Notes: a model not told the origin generated them from the letters alone. 64,000 nt of DNA from Stenotrophomonas indicatrix (GCA_041545745.1 CP168152.1:618001-682000), one strand, 5' to 3'; counted from the stretch's first letter, positions 37,169 to 48,334 are shown. Made by a program: numbers and translations.

Positions 37169-38356
37169 ATGCCTATCATCCAGTCCCTGCTCGACACCGA
37201 CCTGTACAAGTTCACCATGATGCAGGCGGTGTTGCATCAACACCCCGGCGCGCAGGTTCAATACCGCTTCAAATGCCGCACCCCCGGTATCGAACTGGCC
37301 CGCTTCATCGACCAGATCGATGAGGAGATCAACCACCTGTGCAGCCTGCGCTTCAGCAATGAAGAGCTGGATTACATGCGTGGCCTGCGCTTTGTGAAGG
37401 CGGATTTTGCCGATTTCCTTGGCCTGTTCCACCTGGATCGCAAGTACATCCAGCTGCGTGCGTCCAAGACGGTGCCCGGCGAGATCGAACTGGACATCAC
37501 CGGTCCGTGGCTGCACACCATCCTGTTCGAAGTGCCGTTGCTGGCGATCATCAACGAAGTCTGGTTCCGCAACACCACCACGGCCGATTTCGCCGAGGGC
37601 GAACGCCGTCTGCAGGCCAAGGCCGCGCTGCTGCGCGATACCCCCGGCTTCGAACAGTGCCGCATCGCCGACTACGGCAGCCGCCGCCGCTACTCGCGCG
37701 ACTGGCATGCGCGCCTGCTGCCGCTGCTGCGCGACGCGCTGGGCCCGCAGCTGGTCGGCACCAGCAACGTGCACTTCGCGCGCCTGTACGGCATGACCCC
37801 GCACGGCACCATGGCCCACGAATACCTGCAGGCTTTCCAGGCGCTGGGCCCGCGCCTGCGCGATTCGCAGGTAGCGGCGCTGGAATCGTGGGCGCGCGAG
37901 TATCGCGGTGACCTTGGCATCGCGCTGTCCGACGTGGTCGGGCTGGATGCGTTCCTGCGCGACTTCGACATGTATTTCTGCAAGCTGTTCGACGGCGTGC
38001 GCCATGATTCAGGCGACCCGTTCGACTGGGGCGACCGCATGCTGGCCCACTTCCAGCACCGCCGCGTCGACCCGCGCAGCAAGGTGCTGGTGTTCAGCGA
38101 TGGGCTCGACATCACCAAGGTGATGCGTCTGTACGACTACTTCCGCGGCCGCTGCCAGGTGGCGTTCGGTGTGGGTACCCATCTGACCAACGATCTGGGG
38201 CCGACCCCGCTCAACATCGTCATCAAGATGGTCCGCTGCAATGGCCAGCCGGTGGCCAAGCTCAGCGATTCGCCGGGCAAGAGCATGTGCGACGACCCGG
38301 GCTACCTGTCCTACCTGAGACAGGTGTTCGAACTACCGAACCCTGCTCAGGGGTAG
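37169..38356 (+). CDS. pncB: Nicotinate phosphoribosyltransferase
   Basis: A 395-residue enzyme of NAD salvage that joins nicotinic acid to PRPP, with ATP stimulating. Family features: [22 protein letters not shown] at the start, [15 protein letters not shown] near residue 170, [24 protein letters not shown], and [16 protein letters not shown] with [11 protein letters not shown] near the end. The His in PHGTMAHE is at the place of the autophosphorylated His of E. coli PncB. A CATAAT box lies only eight bases before the ATG, so translation may be leaderless. The 3' end overlaps the convergent pilin-like gene by 10 bases. Confidence 0.96.
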   Translation: MPIIQSLLDTDLYKFTMMQAVLHQHPGAQVQYRFKCRTPGIELARFIDQIDEEINHLCSLRFSNEELDYMRGLRFVKADFADFLGLFHLDRKYIQLRASKTVPGEIELDITGPWLHTILFEVPLLAIINEVWFRNTTTADFAEGERRLQAKAALLRDTPGFEQCRIADYGSRRRYSRDWHARLLPLLRDALGPQLVGTSNVHFARLYGMTPHGTMAHEYLQAFQALGPRLRDSQVAALESWAREYRGDLGIALSDVVGLDAFLRDFDMYFCKLFDGVRHDSGDPFDWGDRMLAHFQHRRVDPRSKVLVFSDGLDITKVMRLYDYFRGRCQVAFGVGTHLTNDLGPTPLNIVIKMVRCNGQPVAKLSDSPGKSMCDDPGYLSYLRQVFELPNPAQG

Positions 38357-38712
38357 TCGACCACCACCAGGTAGGCGCCTCGCAGCGGTTGGCGCTGTGA
38401 GGCTTCCAGGCGATAGCGCTCGGAGAACGACAGGTCGCCGGCACGCAGCGTGCGTGCGGCTACGGCCAGCTGCTGACCATGGCGGCCGCCTTCGCGCAAC
38501 GTTGCCGTTTCACCTTCGCCCAGCGCCGTCACAGCCACCTTGGCGCCCTTGGCCGATGGCGGGCACGCTTCCAGGCTCAGCTCCTGCTGGGACAGGCGCG
38601 TCATGCAGCCGGGATCGACGATGCGACCGCTGAAGCGGACGCTTCCGCTGCTGGCCTGAGCCAGTGCGCTGACGGACATCAAGGCCACGCACAGCAGGAT
38701 CGAGCTCTTCAT
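38347..38712 (-). CDS. Small secreted protein, fimbrial-subunit-like
   Basis: A 121-residue protein with a clear signal peptide ([21 protein letters not shown]). The mature part opens [17 protein letters not shown], the strand-plus-cysteine pattern of type 1 pilins, with a second Cys in SLEACPPS. It is shorter than a true pilin and lacks the usual C-terminal penultimate tyrosine pattern, ending VVVDYP. It is divergent from the smf-1 operon across a 420 bp AT-rich spacer and may be an accessory subunit or assembly modulator. The true role is unknown. Confidence 0.7.
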   Translation of the reverse strand: MKSSILLCVALMSVSALAQASSGSVRFSGRIVDPGCMTRLSQQELSLEACPPSAKGAKVAVTALGEGETATLREGGRHGQQLAVAARTLRAGDLSFSERYRLEASQRQPLRGAYLVVVDYP

Positions 38713-39132
38713 GACACGTTCTCTGGTTCGGTGTGTCCTAGTTAGCGACAACCGCGAGCAGTCATTGATAGGCAGTGTTTCGTTCTGCTAGGGCCATCAC
38801 CCGAGAAGGGTGATGTACGTCAAATAACGTCGTTTTTACCTGCAAATTTGGCCGACGACGGTGTGCCATTTGCGTCGCAGGCCAAGCCCGCCTTGCATTC
38901 TCCGGCCCCTTCCATTGCTGAGCTATCACGTCAAATTATTGGCGTCAAGATGTCATGTTAATAAAAATTTATGAGACCTGGGTCACATTTATGCATATAC
39001 TTGCGTCACGGATTCAGGGAGAGGCACGTCCGAATCCGGCAACAGGTGAGACGCAAGGAAGGGTCCGATGCCCGGCAGTGCTCCTTGCTTCCTCCTCTAC
39101 TTCCATCTCTTCAGTAGGGTTAGGTACAAGCA
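38713..39132 (+). promoter_or_regulatory. AT-rich control region of the fimbrial operon
   Basis: 420 bp between two divergent fimbria-related genes. The part from about 38930 to 39005 is strikingly AT-rich for this genome (TCAAATTATTGG, AATAAAAATTTATGAG). TATACT at 38996-39001 could be a -10 box, without a good -35 partner. The low GC content suits silencing or regulation by nucleoid proteins, as for other fimbrial operons. No gene seen. Confidence 0.5.
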
Positions 39133-39672
39133 ATGCACAAGATCAAATTCATCGCGGTTCTGATGCTGGCTGCCGCTCCGCTGGCCGCCAATGCTGCCGA
39201 CGGCACCATCACCTTCAATGGCAAGGTCACCGACAAGACCTGCACCATCTCGACCCCGGGTGGCAAGGACTTCTCTGTCAACCTGCCGACCGTCTCCAAG
39301 AGCACCCTGGCTGCCGCCGGTGCCGTTGCCGGTCGTACCCCGTTCGCGATCAACCTGACCAAGTGCAGCGCCGGTAACGTCGCAACCTATTTCGAGCCGG
39401 GTTCGACCGTTGACTTCAACAGTGGCCGCCTGAACAACCAGGCTGCGGCCAACGCTGCCGGCAACGTGCAGCTGCAGCTGCTGGGCTCGAACAACCAGTT
39501 CCTGCCGATCAAGGCCTCGGGCACCAACCAGGCCCAGGACAACTCGCAGTGGGTGACCGTGGCTGCCGATGGCACCGCCAACCTGAACTACTACGCTGAG
39601 TACTACGCGACCGCCGCCGCGTCTGCCGGTGAAGTCACCAGCAACGTCAAGTACACGATCATCTACAACTGA
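39133..39672 (+). CDS. smf-1: Major fimbrial subunit SMF-1
   Basis: A 179-residue pilin. The signal peptide ends at ANA, and the mature protein begins ADGTITFNGKVTDKTCTI, which fits the SMF-1 fimbrillin of S. maltophilia. The conserved cysteine pair of chaperone-usher pilins (KTCTIS near 36 and TKCSAG near 77) and the C-terminal beta strand NVKYTIIYN with penultimate Tyr are present. It forms adhesive fimbriae used in attachment and biofilm formation. It is followed by chaperone, usher and adhesin genes. Confidence 0.93.
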   Translation: MHKIKFIAVLMLAAAPLAANAADGTITFNGKVTDKTCTISTPGGKDFSVNLPTVSKSTLAAAGAVAGRTPFAINLTKCSAGNVATYFEPGSTVDFNSGRLNNQAAANAAGNVQLQLLGSNNQFLPIKASGTNQAQDNSQWVTVAADGTANLNYYAEYYATAAASAGEVTSNVKYTIIYN

Positions 39673-39757
39673 TCGTCGTCGTACCCCGCACTGGCCGGCG
39701 TACGCGCCGGCCAGTGTGCCTTGGCCCTGGTCACACACCTCGAGCGTAGTCCTTCCG

Positions 39758-40486
39758 ATGAAAGCCTTCTTTCCCCGGGCGCTGCTGCTGGCAGCGTCGA
39801 CGCTGGCGTTTTGCCAGATTGCCTCTGCGGGTGTCGTGGTCAATGGCACCCGGGTGATCTACCCGGCGCAATCGCGCGAAGTCACCGTGCAGGTCGACAA
39901 CGTCGGCGACTCCCCGGCCCTGGTGCAGGCGTGGGTCGACAGTGGCGACGCCGACCAGACCGCTGATACCAGCGACGCGCCGTTCGTGCTGACGCCGCCG
40001 ATCAGCCGTGTCGAGCCCGGCCGCAGCCAGGCGCTGCGCCTGATCTTCTCCGGCGCGCAGCTGCCGACCGATCACGAATCGGTGTTCTGGCTCAACGTGC
40101 TGGATGTGCCGCCGTCGCCGGAAAGCGCCGACAGTGGCGAACAGAACTACCTGCAGGTCGCGTTTCGTTCGCGCCTCAAACTCTTCTATCGGCCGCAGGG
40201 TCTGAAGGGCGTCGCCAACGATGCGCCCGCAGCCCTGCGCTGGACCCGCAGCGGTGATCGCCTGCGGGTGGAAAACCCCAGTCCCTTCCACGTGACCCTG
40301 GCTGAAGTGCATGCCGTGACCGGCGGCGGTGAGCGGCCGGTCGAAGAGCAGGGAAAGATGGTTGCACCGAAGCAGAGCCTCGACTTCGCGGCTCCGGCCG
40401 GCATCGAGCAGGTCCGCTTCATCACCATCAACGACTACGGCGGCCGGGTCGAACACACGATCCGCCTGTCCGCTACCGGGGGCTGA
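39758..40486 (+). CDS. Periplasmic fimbrial chaperone (PapD type)
   Basis: A 242-residue two-domain Ig-like chaperone that donates a strand to pilins. Signal peptide to about residue 24. Seen: GTRVIYPAQSREVTVQVDN (with the conserved Arg near the start of strand A), PPISRVEPGRSQALRLIF, ESVFWLNVLDVPP, and YLQVAFRSRLKLFYRPQGL with the strand G hydrophobic pattern and RxKLFYRP signature. The second domain ends ITINDYGGRVEHTIRL. It lies 86 bp after smf-1. Confidence 0.95.
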   Translation: MKAFFPRALLLAASTLAFCQIASAGVVVNGTRVIYPAQSREVTVQVDNVGDSPALVQAWVDSGDADQTADTSDAPFVLTPPISRVEPGRSQALRLIFSGAQLPTDHESVFWLNVLDVPPSPESADSGEQNYLQVAFRSRLKLFYRPQGLKGVANDAPAALRWTRSGDRLRVENPSPFHVTLAEVHAVTGGGERPVEEQGKMVAPKQSLDFAAPAGIEQVRFITINDYGGRVEHTIRLSATGG

Positions 40487-40557
40487 AAGCGCCGCGTGGG
40501 CCATTGGCCTGCGCATCCCGCAACTGCCGCCGTGCGGCGAATTGAAGGAATGTCAGT

Positions 40558-43143
40558 GTGATCGGAAACAGATTGACATTGTCGATCCATCAGGCGCTTT
40601 GCCTGTTGGCTGCTGGCGTGGCCTGCCCAGGATGGGCACTGGCTGCACCGGCCAATCTCGGCGAACAGGCGCTGATGGCGCAGAGCAGTGCGGCGACGGC
40701 GCGTGCGCCGGAACAGGCGCAGTTCAATTCCAGCTTCCTGTCTGGCCAGGCCAAGCAGGTCGACCTGGCAGCATTCTCCAATGGCAACCCGATGGTTGCC
40801 GGCAACTACCGCGTCGACGTCTACGTCAACGGCGCCTGGCAGGGCCGCCGCGACCTGCAGTTCAAGGCCGATGCGCAGGGCCGTGTCGATGCCTGCCTGG
40901 ACCTGGCGACGCTGGAAGAACTGGGCGTGGACAGCGAAGCGATCCTGCTCCAGCAGGACCCGTCCGCAACGTTGGACAAGGCCGCCTGTGCGCCGGTGCA
41001 GCAGCGCATGGCCAATGCCTATGGCGCCTATGACAGCGGCAACCTGCGCTATGACCTGAGCATCCCGCAGGCGTTCATGCGCCGGGAAGCGCGCGGCTAT
41101 GTCAATCCTGCACTGTGGGACCGCGGCATCAATGCCGGCTTCGTCGGCTACAGCTTCAACGCGATCGACAGCGACAGCCGCACCGATGGTGGCAACCGCA
41201 ACCGCAGTGCCTACCTGGGCCTCAACGCAGGCCTGAACCTGGGCGGCTGGCAGTTCCGTCACGACTCCAACCTGACCTGGAACGAAGGCGACGGCCGCCA
41301 TTGGCAGAGCATCGCGACCTATGCCCAGCGCGGTATTCCGCAGGTGCGCGGCATGCTCACCCTGGGCGAGGCCTACACCAGTGGCGAGCTGTTCGATTCG
41401 ATCGGTTACCGCGGTGCCAGCCTGGCCAGCGACGATCGCATGCTGCCCGATTCGCTGCGCGGTTACGCGCCGGTGGTGCGTGGCATCGCCGAGACCAACG
41501 CGCGCGTCGAAGTCCGCCAGAACCAGCAGCTGATCTATTCGGCCTCGGTGTCGCCGGGCAACTTCGTGATCGACGACCTGTACCCGACCGGTTACGGCGG
41601 CGACCTGGAAGTGAGCGTGGTCGAAGCCGATGGCCGTCGCCGCGAGTTCAAGGTTCCGTTCGGTTCGGTGCCGCAGATGCTGCGCGCCGGCGTATCCCGC
41701 TATGCGATTACTGCCGGCCAGGTCCGCAACAAGCAGCTGCGCGATGAGCCATGGCTGATGCAGGGTACCTATCAGCGCGGCATCGGCAACCAGCTGACCC
41801 TGTACGGTGGCAGCGCGTTGAGCGATGGCTACCTGTCGCTGCTGTACGGTATCGGCGTGTCCACGCCGCTGGGTGCCTTCGCCGCCGATGTCACCCATGC
41901 CCGTACCTCGTTCGATCATTACGGCAACAGCACCGGCGCCAGCGTGCGCCTGAGCTACAGCAACATGATCGGCGAGACCGGCACCAACCTGACCCTGGCC
42001 GCTTACCGCTATTCCACTGAAGGCTTCTACAGCCTGCAGGATGCGCTGTACGCACGCGACGCCGATGATCGTGGCATCGACCCGAGCACCCGCGGCCGCC
42101 AGCGCAGCCAGTTCCAGCTGACCCTGAACCAGCCGCTCGGCCGTCGCTGGGGCGCGCTGTACGTGACCGGCTCGGTGCGTGACTTCTACGATCGCCCCGG
42201 TACCGCCAAGCAGTACCAGGTGGGCTACAACAACGCCTGGCGCTCGGTGAACTTCGGCTTCTCCGCGCTGCGTACCGAAGAAGGTGCGCTGGGCCGTTCC
42301 GACACCCAGTACCTGTTGTCGATGAGCGTACCGCTGGGCCGCGGAACCCGCCCGGTCTCGCTCAGTGCCGATGTCGGTGTGCGCGAACGCGGTGGCTACG
42401 ACAGCAGCCGTGTAGGCATCACCGGTGCCGCAGGCGTGGACAACAACTTCAGCTACGGCGTGGCCCTGTCCGATACCCGCGACGGTGGCACCACCGCCGT
42501 CGGCAATGCCGAGTACCGCAGCCGCTACACCGCATTGAACGCGACCTACGGCCATTCGCGTGACTTCCGCCAGGCATCGTTCGGTGCCAACGGCAGCCTG
42601 GTCATGCACAGTGGCGGCGTGACCCTGACCCCGCAGCGTGGTGAAACCATGGTGCTGGTCGAGGCACCGGGTGCACGTGATGCCATGGTCAGCAACGCGC
42701 CGGGCCTGCGCATCGATGGTCGCGGTTACGCCGTGGTCCCCTACGTGTCGCCGTATCGCCTCAACACCGTGACCCTGGACCCGCAGGGCATGGCCCACGA
42801 TGTCGAGCTGGAAAGCAGCAGCCAGTCGATCGCTCCGTTCGCCGGTGCCATCAGCTACCTGCGCTTCGATACCCGCAAGGGCAATGCGCTGCTTATCCAG
42901 GTGCGCAGCACCGACGGCCGTACGCTGCCGTTCGGCGCGCAGGTCAAGGACGAAACCGGCCAGCCGGTAGGCATGGTCAGCCAGGGCGGCCGCCTGTACG
43001 TACGCAGCGAGAAGAACCAGGGCAGCCTGCAGGTTGAATGGGGCTCCGGTGCTGACCAGCGCTGCACGGTTGATTACCAGGTACCGGCGGGCGCCGATGC
43101 GTCCAAGACCGGCTTCATCCCGCTGGAGGCAGCATGCCGATGA
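40558..43143 (+). CDS. Fimbrial outer-membrane usher
   Basis: An 861-residue FimD/PapC-type usher that receives chaperone-subunit complexes and threads the growing fimbria out. Parts: signal peptide to about residue 31, N-terminal substrate-binding domain with FNSSFLSGQAKQVDLAAF, a 24-strand barrel with plug (GYAPVVRGIAETNARVEVRQNQQLIY), and C-terminal domains with LPFGAQVKDETGQPVG. GTG start with AAGGAA about eight bases upstream. A three-codon frame (ATG TCA GTG TGA) overlaps the start codon and may couple translation. Confidence 0.95.
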   Translation: MIGNRLTLSIHQALCLLAAGVACPGWALAAPANLGEQALMAQSSAATARAPEQAQFNSSFLSGQAKQVDLAAFSNGNPMVAGNYRVDVYVNGAWQGRRDLQFKADAQGRVDACLDLATLEELGVDSEAILLQQDPSATLDKAACAPVQQRMANAYGAYDSGNLRYDLSIPQAFMRREARGYVNPALWDRGINAGFVGYSFNAIDSDSRTDGGNRNRSAYLGLNAGLNLGGWQFRHDSNLTWNEGDGRHWQSIATYAQRGIPQVRGMLTLGEAYTSGELFDSIGYRGASLASDDRMLPDSLRGYAPVVRGIAETNARVEVRQNQQLIYSASVSPGNFVIDDLYPTGYGGDLEVSVVEADGRRREFKVPFGSVPQMLRAGVSRYAITAGQVRNKQLRDEPWLMQGTYQRGIGNQLTLYGGSALSDGYLSLLYGIGVSTPLGAFAADVTHARTSFDHYGNSTGASVRLSYSNMIGETGTNLTLAAYRYSTEGFYSLQDALYARDADDRGIDPSTRGRQRSQFQLTLNQPLGRRWGALYVTGSVRDFYDRPGTAKQYQVGYNNAWRSVNFGFSALRTEEGALGRSDTQYLLSMSVPLGRGTRPVSLSADVGVRERGGYDSSRVGITGAAGVDNNFSYGVALSDTRDGGTTAVGNAEYRSRYTALNATYGHSRDFRQASFGANGSLVMHSGGVTLTPQRGETMVLVEAPGARDAMVSNAPGLRIDGRGYAVVPYVSPYRLNTVTLDPQGMAHDVELESSSQSIAPFAGAISYLRFDTRKGNALLIQVRSTDGRTLPFGAQVKDETGQPVGMVSQGGRLYVRSEKNQGSLQVEWGSGADQRCTVDYQVPAGADASKTGFIPLEAACR

Positions 43144-44168
43144 TCCTTTCCCGTGGCCGCAAGGCGCTGGCCACCCTGGCCGTGCTTGGTGGCATGCTGA
43201 TGGCCCAGCAGGCCAGCGCCTCCTGTCGCATCCAGTCCAGCTGGTTTACTGCCCAGGACGTGACGATGGACATGGGGCAGATAGTGATCCTGCCCAGCAC
43301 TGCCGTGGGCGGTGTGATCAAGGAGATCAGCGTGGCGATCAACCAGCAGAACAGCGTTGCCCGCTGTGACTGGTCAGGTGGCCGTTCCGTCGGTGAGTAC
43401 GTCAATGCAGCGCAGCGTCGGCCGGTTGCCGGCTTCTCCAATGTCTATGAAACCGATGTCGCAGGCGTGGGTATCCGCCTGTTCCGCGACTCCGGTGCCA
43501 TCCAGACGTACTACCCGCACTCCATCAATTTTGCCGGCAACGCCACCATCTCGCTGGTCGGCGGTCAGTTCCGCATCCAGCTGATCAAGACGGCGGCACA
43601 GACCGGCTCAGGCACCATCGCACCGAACGGCCGCTTCACCACGTACTACTTCGACGGTGATGGTGCCGGTCGACCGGTGCTGACGTCCACCTTCAAGGGC
43701 TCGGGCACCACCGTGGTCAGCCCGACCTGCGAAGTACAGGCCGGCAGCCGCAACATTCCGGTGGATTTCGGCAGCGTGCCCAACACCAGCTTCACCGGCG
43801 TCGGCTCCAAGGCCGTCAACCGTGATTTCGACATCCGCCTGAACTGCCAGGGCAGCAACCTTGCGCAGTTCCAGAGCAAGGTCGGCATCCGCCTGGATGC
43901 CGACCAGGATGGTTCGAACATGCCGGGTGTGCTCAAGCTCAGCGCCGCTGCCAACAGCGCCACGCGCATCGGCATCCAGATGGTGCAGCGTGATGGCAGC
44001 AGCGAGCGCGAAGTGCGTTTCGGCCAGACCATCAACGTCGGCACGACGACGGTTGGCAGCTCCACGTTGAGCCTACCGCTGCGCGCCCGCTACGTGCAGA
44101 CCCAGGCCGGTACCGTGGGCGCCGGTATTGCGAACGGGCAGGCGACCTTCACCATCCAGTACGAGTGA
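43134..44168 (+). CDS. Fimbrial tip adhesin / minor subunit
   Basis: A 344-residue two-domain fimbrial protein. After the signal peptide (ending QASA), residues about 30-185 form a lectin-like N-terminal domain with its own cysteines (SCRIQSS, ARCDWSG). The second half is a pilin domain with SPTCEVQAGSRNIPVDFGSVP, LNCQGSN and a final strand GQATFTIQYE. This domain plan is that of tip adhesins. It overlaps the usher by 10 bases and ends the operon; SMAG repeats follow. Confidence 0.9.
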   Translation: MPMILSRGRKALATLAVLGGMLMAQQASASCRIQSSWFTAQDVTMDMGQIVILPSTAVGGVIKEISVAINQQNSVARCDWSGGRSVGEYVNAAQRRPVAGFSNVYETDVAGVGIRLFRDSGAIQTYYPHSINFAGNATISLVGGQFRIQLIKTAAQTGSGTIAPNGRFTTYYFDGDGAGRPVLTSTFKGSGTTVVSPTCEVQAGSRNIPVDFGSVPNTSFTGVGSKAVNRDFDIRLNCQGSNLAQFQSKVGIRLDADQDGSNMPGVLKLSAAANSATRIGIQMVQRDGSSEREVRFGQTINVGTTTVGSSTLSLPLRARYVQTQAGTVGAGIANGQATFTIQYE

Positions 44169-44185
44169 AGGCCACGCGGCATCGG

Positions 44186-44257
44186 GTAGTGCCGGCCGCT
44201 GGCCGGCAACTGCAGGATTCCTGAAGCATGTGAGGTTGCCGGCCAGCCGCCGGCAAC
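44186..44257. repeat. Inverted pair of SMAG-type palindromes
   Basis: GTAG at 44186 opens a hairpin TGCCGGCC-GC-TGGCCGGCA; a second GTTGCCGGC..GCCGGCAAC hairpin occupies 44235-44257. They lie between the convergent adhesin and permease genes and probably stabilise both 3' ends; no T-rich terminator is seen. Confidence 0.75.
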
Positions 44258-44267
44258 AGCCGCCGGC

Positions 44268-45584
<1,317 letters not shown>

Positions 45585-45647
45585 CGCAGATCTCTCGTAC
45601 CTGCACGCCCTGCCGCCCGAAGGACCGGCGGGTGCGTCGCCAGGCGG

Positions 45648-46337
45648 TTAGAAGTGGTAGTTCAACTTCAGCGTAACGCTGCTGTAGTTGGTATGGAAGC
45701 TGCGTCGCGCCGCAGCCGGGTAGTTGGGATCTTCCAGGTAAACCGGGCTGGAGCCCAGATGGGTGTAACGGTACTCCGCACCCGCCGAAAGCTGGTCGCT
45801 GAAGCGGTACAGCACGCCTGCGCCGACGTTGCCGCCGGTGGAAACATGGGATGCGCGGGTTTCGAACTCGGCGACGCGGCAGCCATTGGTGGCCTCCACC
45901 AGCGACTTGTCGCAGCCCAGCGAAAACTCCTGGCGGGCCACGCTCACCCCGGCGCTGACGTACGGCAGCCACTGGCCCGCCGCGTAACCCAGCGTCAGGT
46001 TGATCGCGCCCGAACGGGTCACCGCATCCTTGCCGTAGTAAGGGCTGTACTGATGGTTGTCGCGGTCCTTCCACTCCTGGTTGATGGTACCGAAGGACAG
46101 GGCGCCTTCGATCCCGGCAACGACGTTGTTGTCGAACTGCCAGTTGCGGCCGACCTGCAGCCCGCCGGCAAAGCCGCGGATGCTCTTTTCAGAGGCGTTG
46201 GCATTGCTGCGGTCCTGGCTGTGGCCTTCGCCGTGGGTGGCATGTGCCCCCAGATGGATGCCTTCCCAGTTCGCCGGCGCGGCGGCGGCGGTGCCGGACA
46301 GCAGCAGTGCCGCCGTGGTCGAGATCAGTGCTTTCAT
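45648..46337 (-). CDS. Outer-membrane beta-barrel protein (Omp25/opacity-like)
   Basis: A 229-residue porin-like protein. Signal peptide MKALISTTAALLLSGTAAAA, mature start APANWEGIHLGAHATHGEG. The pattern is of alternating strands of an eight-stranded barrel: SIRGFAGGLQVGRNWQFD, VVAGIEGALSFG, GAINLTLGYAAGQWLPYVSAGVSVARQEF, NVGAGVLYRFSDQLSAGAEYRYTHLG, and a terminal strand SSVTLKLNYHF ending in Phe for BAM recognition. Two cysteines (LGCDK and NGCRV) probably bridge an extracellular loop. Function unknown. Confidence 0.85.
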   Translation of the reverse strand: MKALISTTAALLLSGTAAAAPANWEGIHLGAHATHGEGHSQDRSNANASEKSIRGFAGGLQVGRNWQFDNNVVAGIEGALSFGTINQEWKDRDNHQYSPYYGKDAVTRSGAINLTLGYAAGQWLPYVSAGVSVARQEFSLGCDKSLVEATNGCRVAEFETRASHVSTGGNVGAGVLYRFSDQLSAGAEYRYTHLGSSPVYLEDPNYPAAARRSFHTNYSSVTLKLNYHF

Positions 46338-46546
46338 GGTGTTTCCTACGTGGGGGTGAATCGGGTGCGTAGGAAAACCGAAGCGTTGGGCCGGGAACAT
46401 GCAAAGAGTTGCAAAGTACGGAAGTTGCCGTGTGCGACAAGGGATCAACACTGCTTTACACGTGCGACCTTCAGCCGAGGGGCGCGGGAGCACGGTGCGA
46501 AAGGGGCAAAAGCGTCAACAAAAATCGATTGCGGCCCATGAAAGGC

Positions 46547-46572
46547 GAAAGGCCGCGCGAGCGCGGCCTTTC
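46547..46572. terminator. Terminator hairpin downstream of ettA
   Basis: GAAAGGCCGCGC and GCGCGGCCTTTC form a 12 bp perfect stem nine bases after the ettA stop. Read on the minus strand it ends in CCTTTC, T-poor; on the plus strand CTTTCGTTCTT follows. It is acceptable as a bidirectional terminator. Confidence 0.6.
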
Positions 46573-46580
46573 GTTCTTGC

Positions 46581-48245
46581 TTACTTCAGCGCCTTGAAGC
46601 GCAGGCGCTTCGGCGCAGCGTCGTCGCCCATGCGGCGGCGCTTGTCTTCTTCGTACTCGCGGTAGTTGCCCTGGAAGAACTCCACGTGCGAGTCGCCTTC
46701 GAACGCCAGGATGTGGGTCGCGATGCGATCCAGGAACCAGCGGTCATGCGAAATGACGAACGTGTTGCCCGGGAACTCCAGCAGCGCATCTTCCAGCGCA
46801 CGCAGGGTTTCGATGTCCAGATCGTTGGACGGTTCGTCGAGCAGCAGCACATTGCCACCCTGCAGCAGGGTCTTGGCCATGTGCAGGCGGCCACGCTCAC
46901 CACCGGACAGCGAACCGACCATCTTCTGCTGGTCCTGGCCCTTGAAGTTGAAGCGGCCGATGTAGGCGCGCGACTGGATCTCGATGCCGTTGATGTTGAG
47001 GATGTCCAGGCCGCCCGCGATTTCCTGGAACACGCTGTGGTTGCCTTCCAGCGCGTCGCGGCTCTGGTCCACGTAGGACAGCTGCACGGTCGGGCCGACC
47101 ACGATCTCGCCGGTGTCCGGCTTTTCCTGGCCGGTGATCATCTTGAACAGGGTCGACTTACCGGCACCGTTGGGGCCGATGATGCCGACGATGGCGCCCG
47201 AGGGCACCAGGAAGTTCAGGTTGTCGAACAGCAGGCGGTCGCCGAACTTCTTGGAGACGTTCTTGAATTCCATCACCGCCTGGCCCAGGCGCTCGCCCGG
47301 CGGGATGAAGATTTCATTGGTCTCGTTGCGCTTCTGGTAATCGACCGACTGCAGCTCTTCCAGGCGGGCCAGACGGGCCTTGCCCTTGGTGCGGCCGCCC
47401 TTGGCGTTCTGGCGCGACCACTCCAGTTCCTTCTGGATCGCCTTTTGGCGAGCCTTTTCCTGGTTGTCTTCCTGCTTCAGGCGCTCATCCTTCTGGGTCA
47501 GCCAGTCGGTGTAGTTGCCCTTCCACGGAATGCCGCGGCCACGGTCCAGTTCCAGGATCCACTCGGCGGCGTTGTCCAGGAAGTAGCGATCATGGGTGAC
47601 CGCCACGACGGTGCCGGTGTAGCGCGCCAGGAACTGTTCCAGCCATTCCACCGACTCGGCATCGAGGTGGTTGGTCGGTTCGTCGAGCAACAGCATGTCC
47701 GGCTTCTGCAGCAGCAGGCGGCACAGCGCCACACGGCGCTTTTCACCACCGGACAGCTTGCCGACGATGGCATCCCACGGCGGCAGGCGCAGCGCATCGG
47801 CGGCCACGTCCAGCTGGTTTTCCAGCGTGTGCGCATCGCCGGCGGCGAGGATCGCCTCCAGGCGCTCCTGTTCCTTGGCCAGCGCGTCGAAATCGGCGCC
47901 TTCTTCGGCATAGGCAGCGTAGACCGCGTCCAGCGCAGCCTGTGCCTGCAGCACTTCGCCCACGCCTTCTTCAACCGCTTCACGCACGGTCTTGGTCGGG
48001 TCCAGCTCCGGTTCCTGCGCCAGGTAGCCAACCTTGATGCCGGCCTGCGGACGGGCTTCGCCTTCGAAATCGGTGTCCACGCCGGCCATGATCTTCAGCA
48101 CGGTGGACTTGCCGGCGCCGTTCAGGCCCAGCAGGCCGATCTTCGCGCCCGGGAAGAAGGACAGCGAGATGTCCTTGATGATCTGCCGCTTGGGCGGGAC
48201 CACCTTGGACACGCGGTTCATGGTGTAGATGTATTGCGAGGACAT
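46581..48245 (-). CDS. ettA: Energy-dependent translational throttle protein EttA (ABC-F)
   Basis: A 554-residue soluble ABC-F protein that binds the ribosomal E site and gates the first elongation step by cellular energy state. Two ATP-binding cassettes are seen: Walker A GLNGAGKST and GPNGAGKST, ABC signatures LSGGEKRRVAL and LSGGERGRLHM, and Walker B LLLDEPTNHLD and LLLDEPSNDLD. The EttA arm region between the first Walker A and signature and the linker rich in K/R/Q (KARQKAIQKELEWSRQNAKGGRTKGKARL) are intact. Start MSSQYIYTMNRVSK, GGAG upstream. Confidence 0.96.
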   Translation of the reverse strand: MSSQYIYTMNRVSKVVPPKRQIIKDISLSFFPGAKIGLLGLNGAGKSTVLKIMAGVDTDFEGEARPQAGIKVGYLAQEPELDPTKTVREAVEEGVGEVLQAQAALDAVYAAYAEEGADFDALAKEQERLEAILAAGDAHTLENQLDVAADALRLPPWDAIVGKLSGGEKRRVALCRLLLQKPDMLLLDEPTNHLDAESVEWLEQFLARYTGTVVAVTHDRYFLDNAAEWILELDRGRGIPWKGNYTDWLTQKDERLKQEDNQEKARQKAIQKELEWSRQNAKGGRTKGKARLARLEELQSVDYQKRNETNEIFIPPGERLGQAVMEFKNVSKKFGDRLLFDNLNFLVPSGAIVGIIGPNGAGKSTLFKMITGQEKPDTGEIVVGPTVQLSYVDQSRDALEGNHSVFQEIAGGLDILNINGIEIQSRAYIGRFNFKGQDQQKMVGSLSGGERGRLHMAKTLLQGGNVLLLDEPSNDLDIETLRALEDALLEFPGNTFVISHDRWFLDRIATHILAFEGDSHVEFFQGNYREYEEDKRRRMGDDAAPKRLRFKALK

Positions 48246-48334
48246 GAGGTCTCCGTAGGCGCGACCCTGCGCCCGGTCCGTCACGGGGAACTTCCCGTTG
48301 CGGCAGCGGGCACAGACTGAATGGAATACCCCCA

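Noticed and set aside
41000..42798. Long minus-strand frame opposite the fimbrial usher
   Set aside because: The usher is clear by domains and operon position; the antisense product has no signal, domain or start site.
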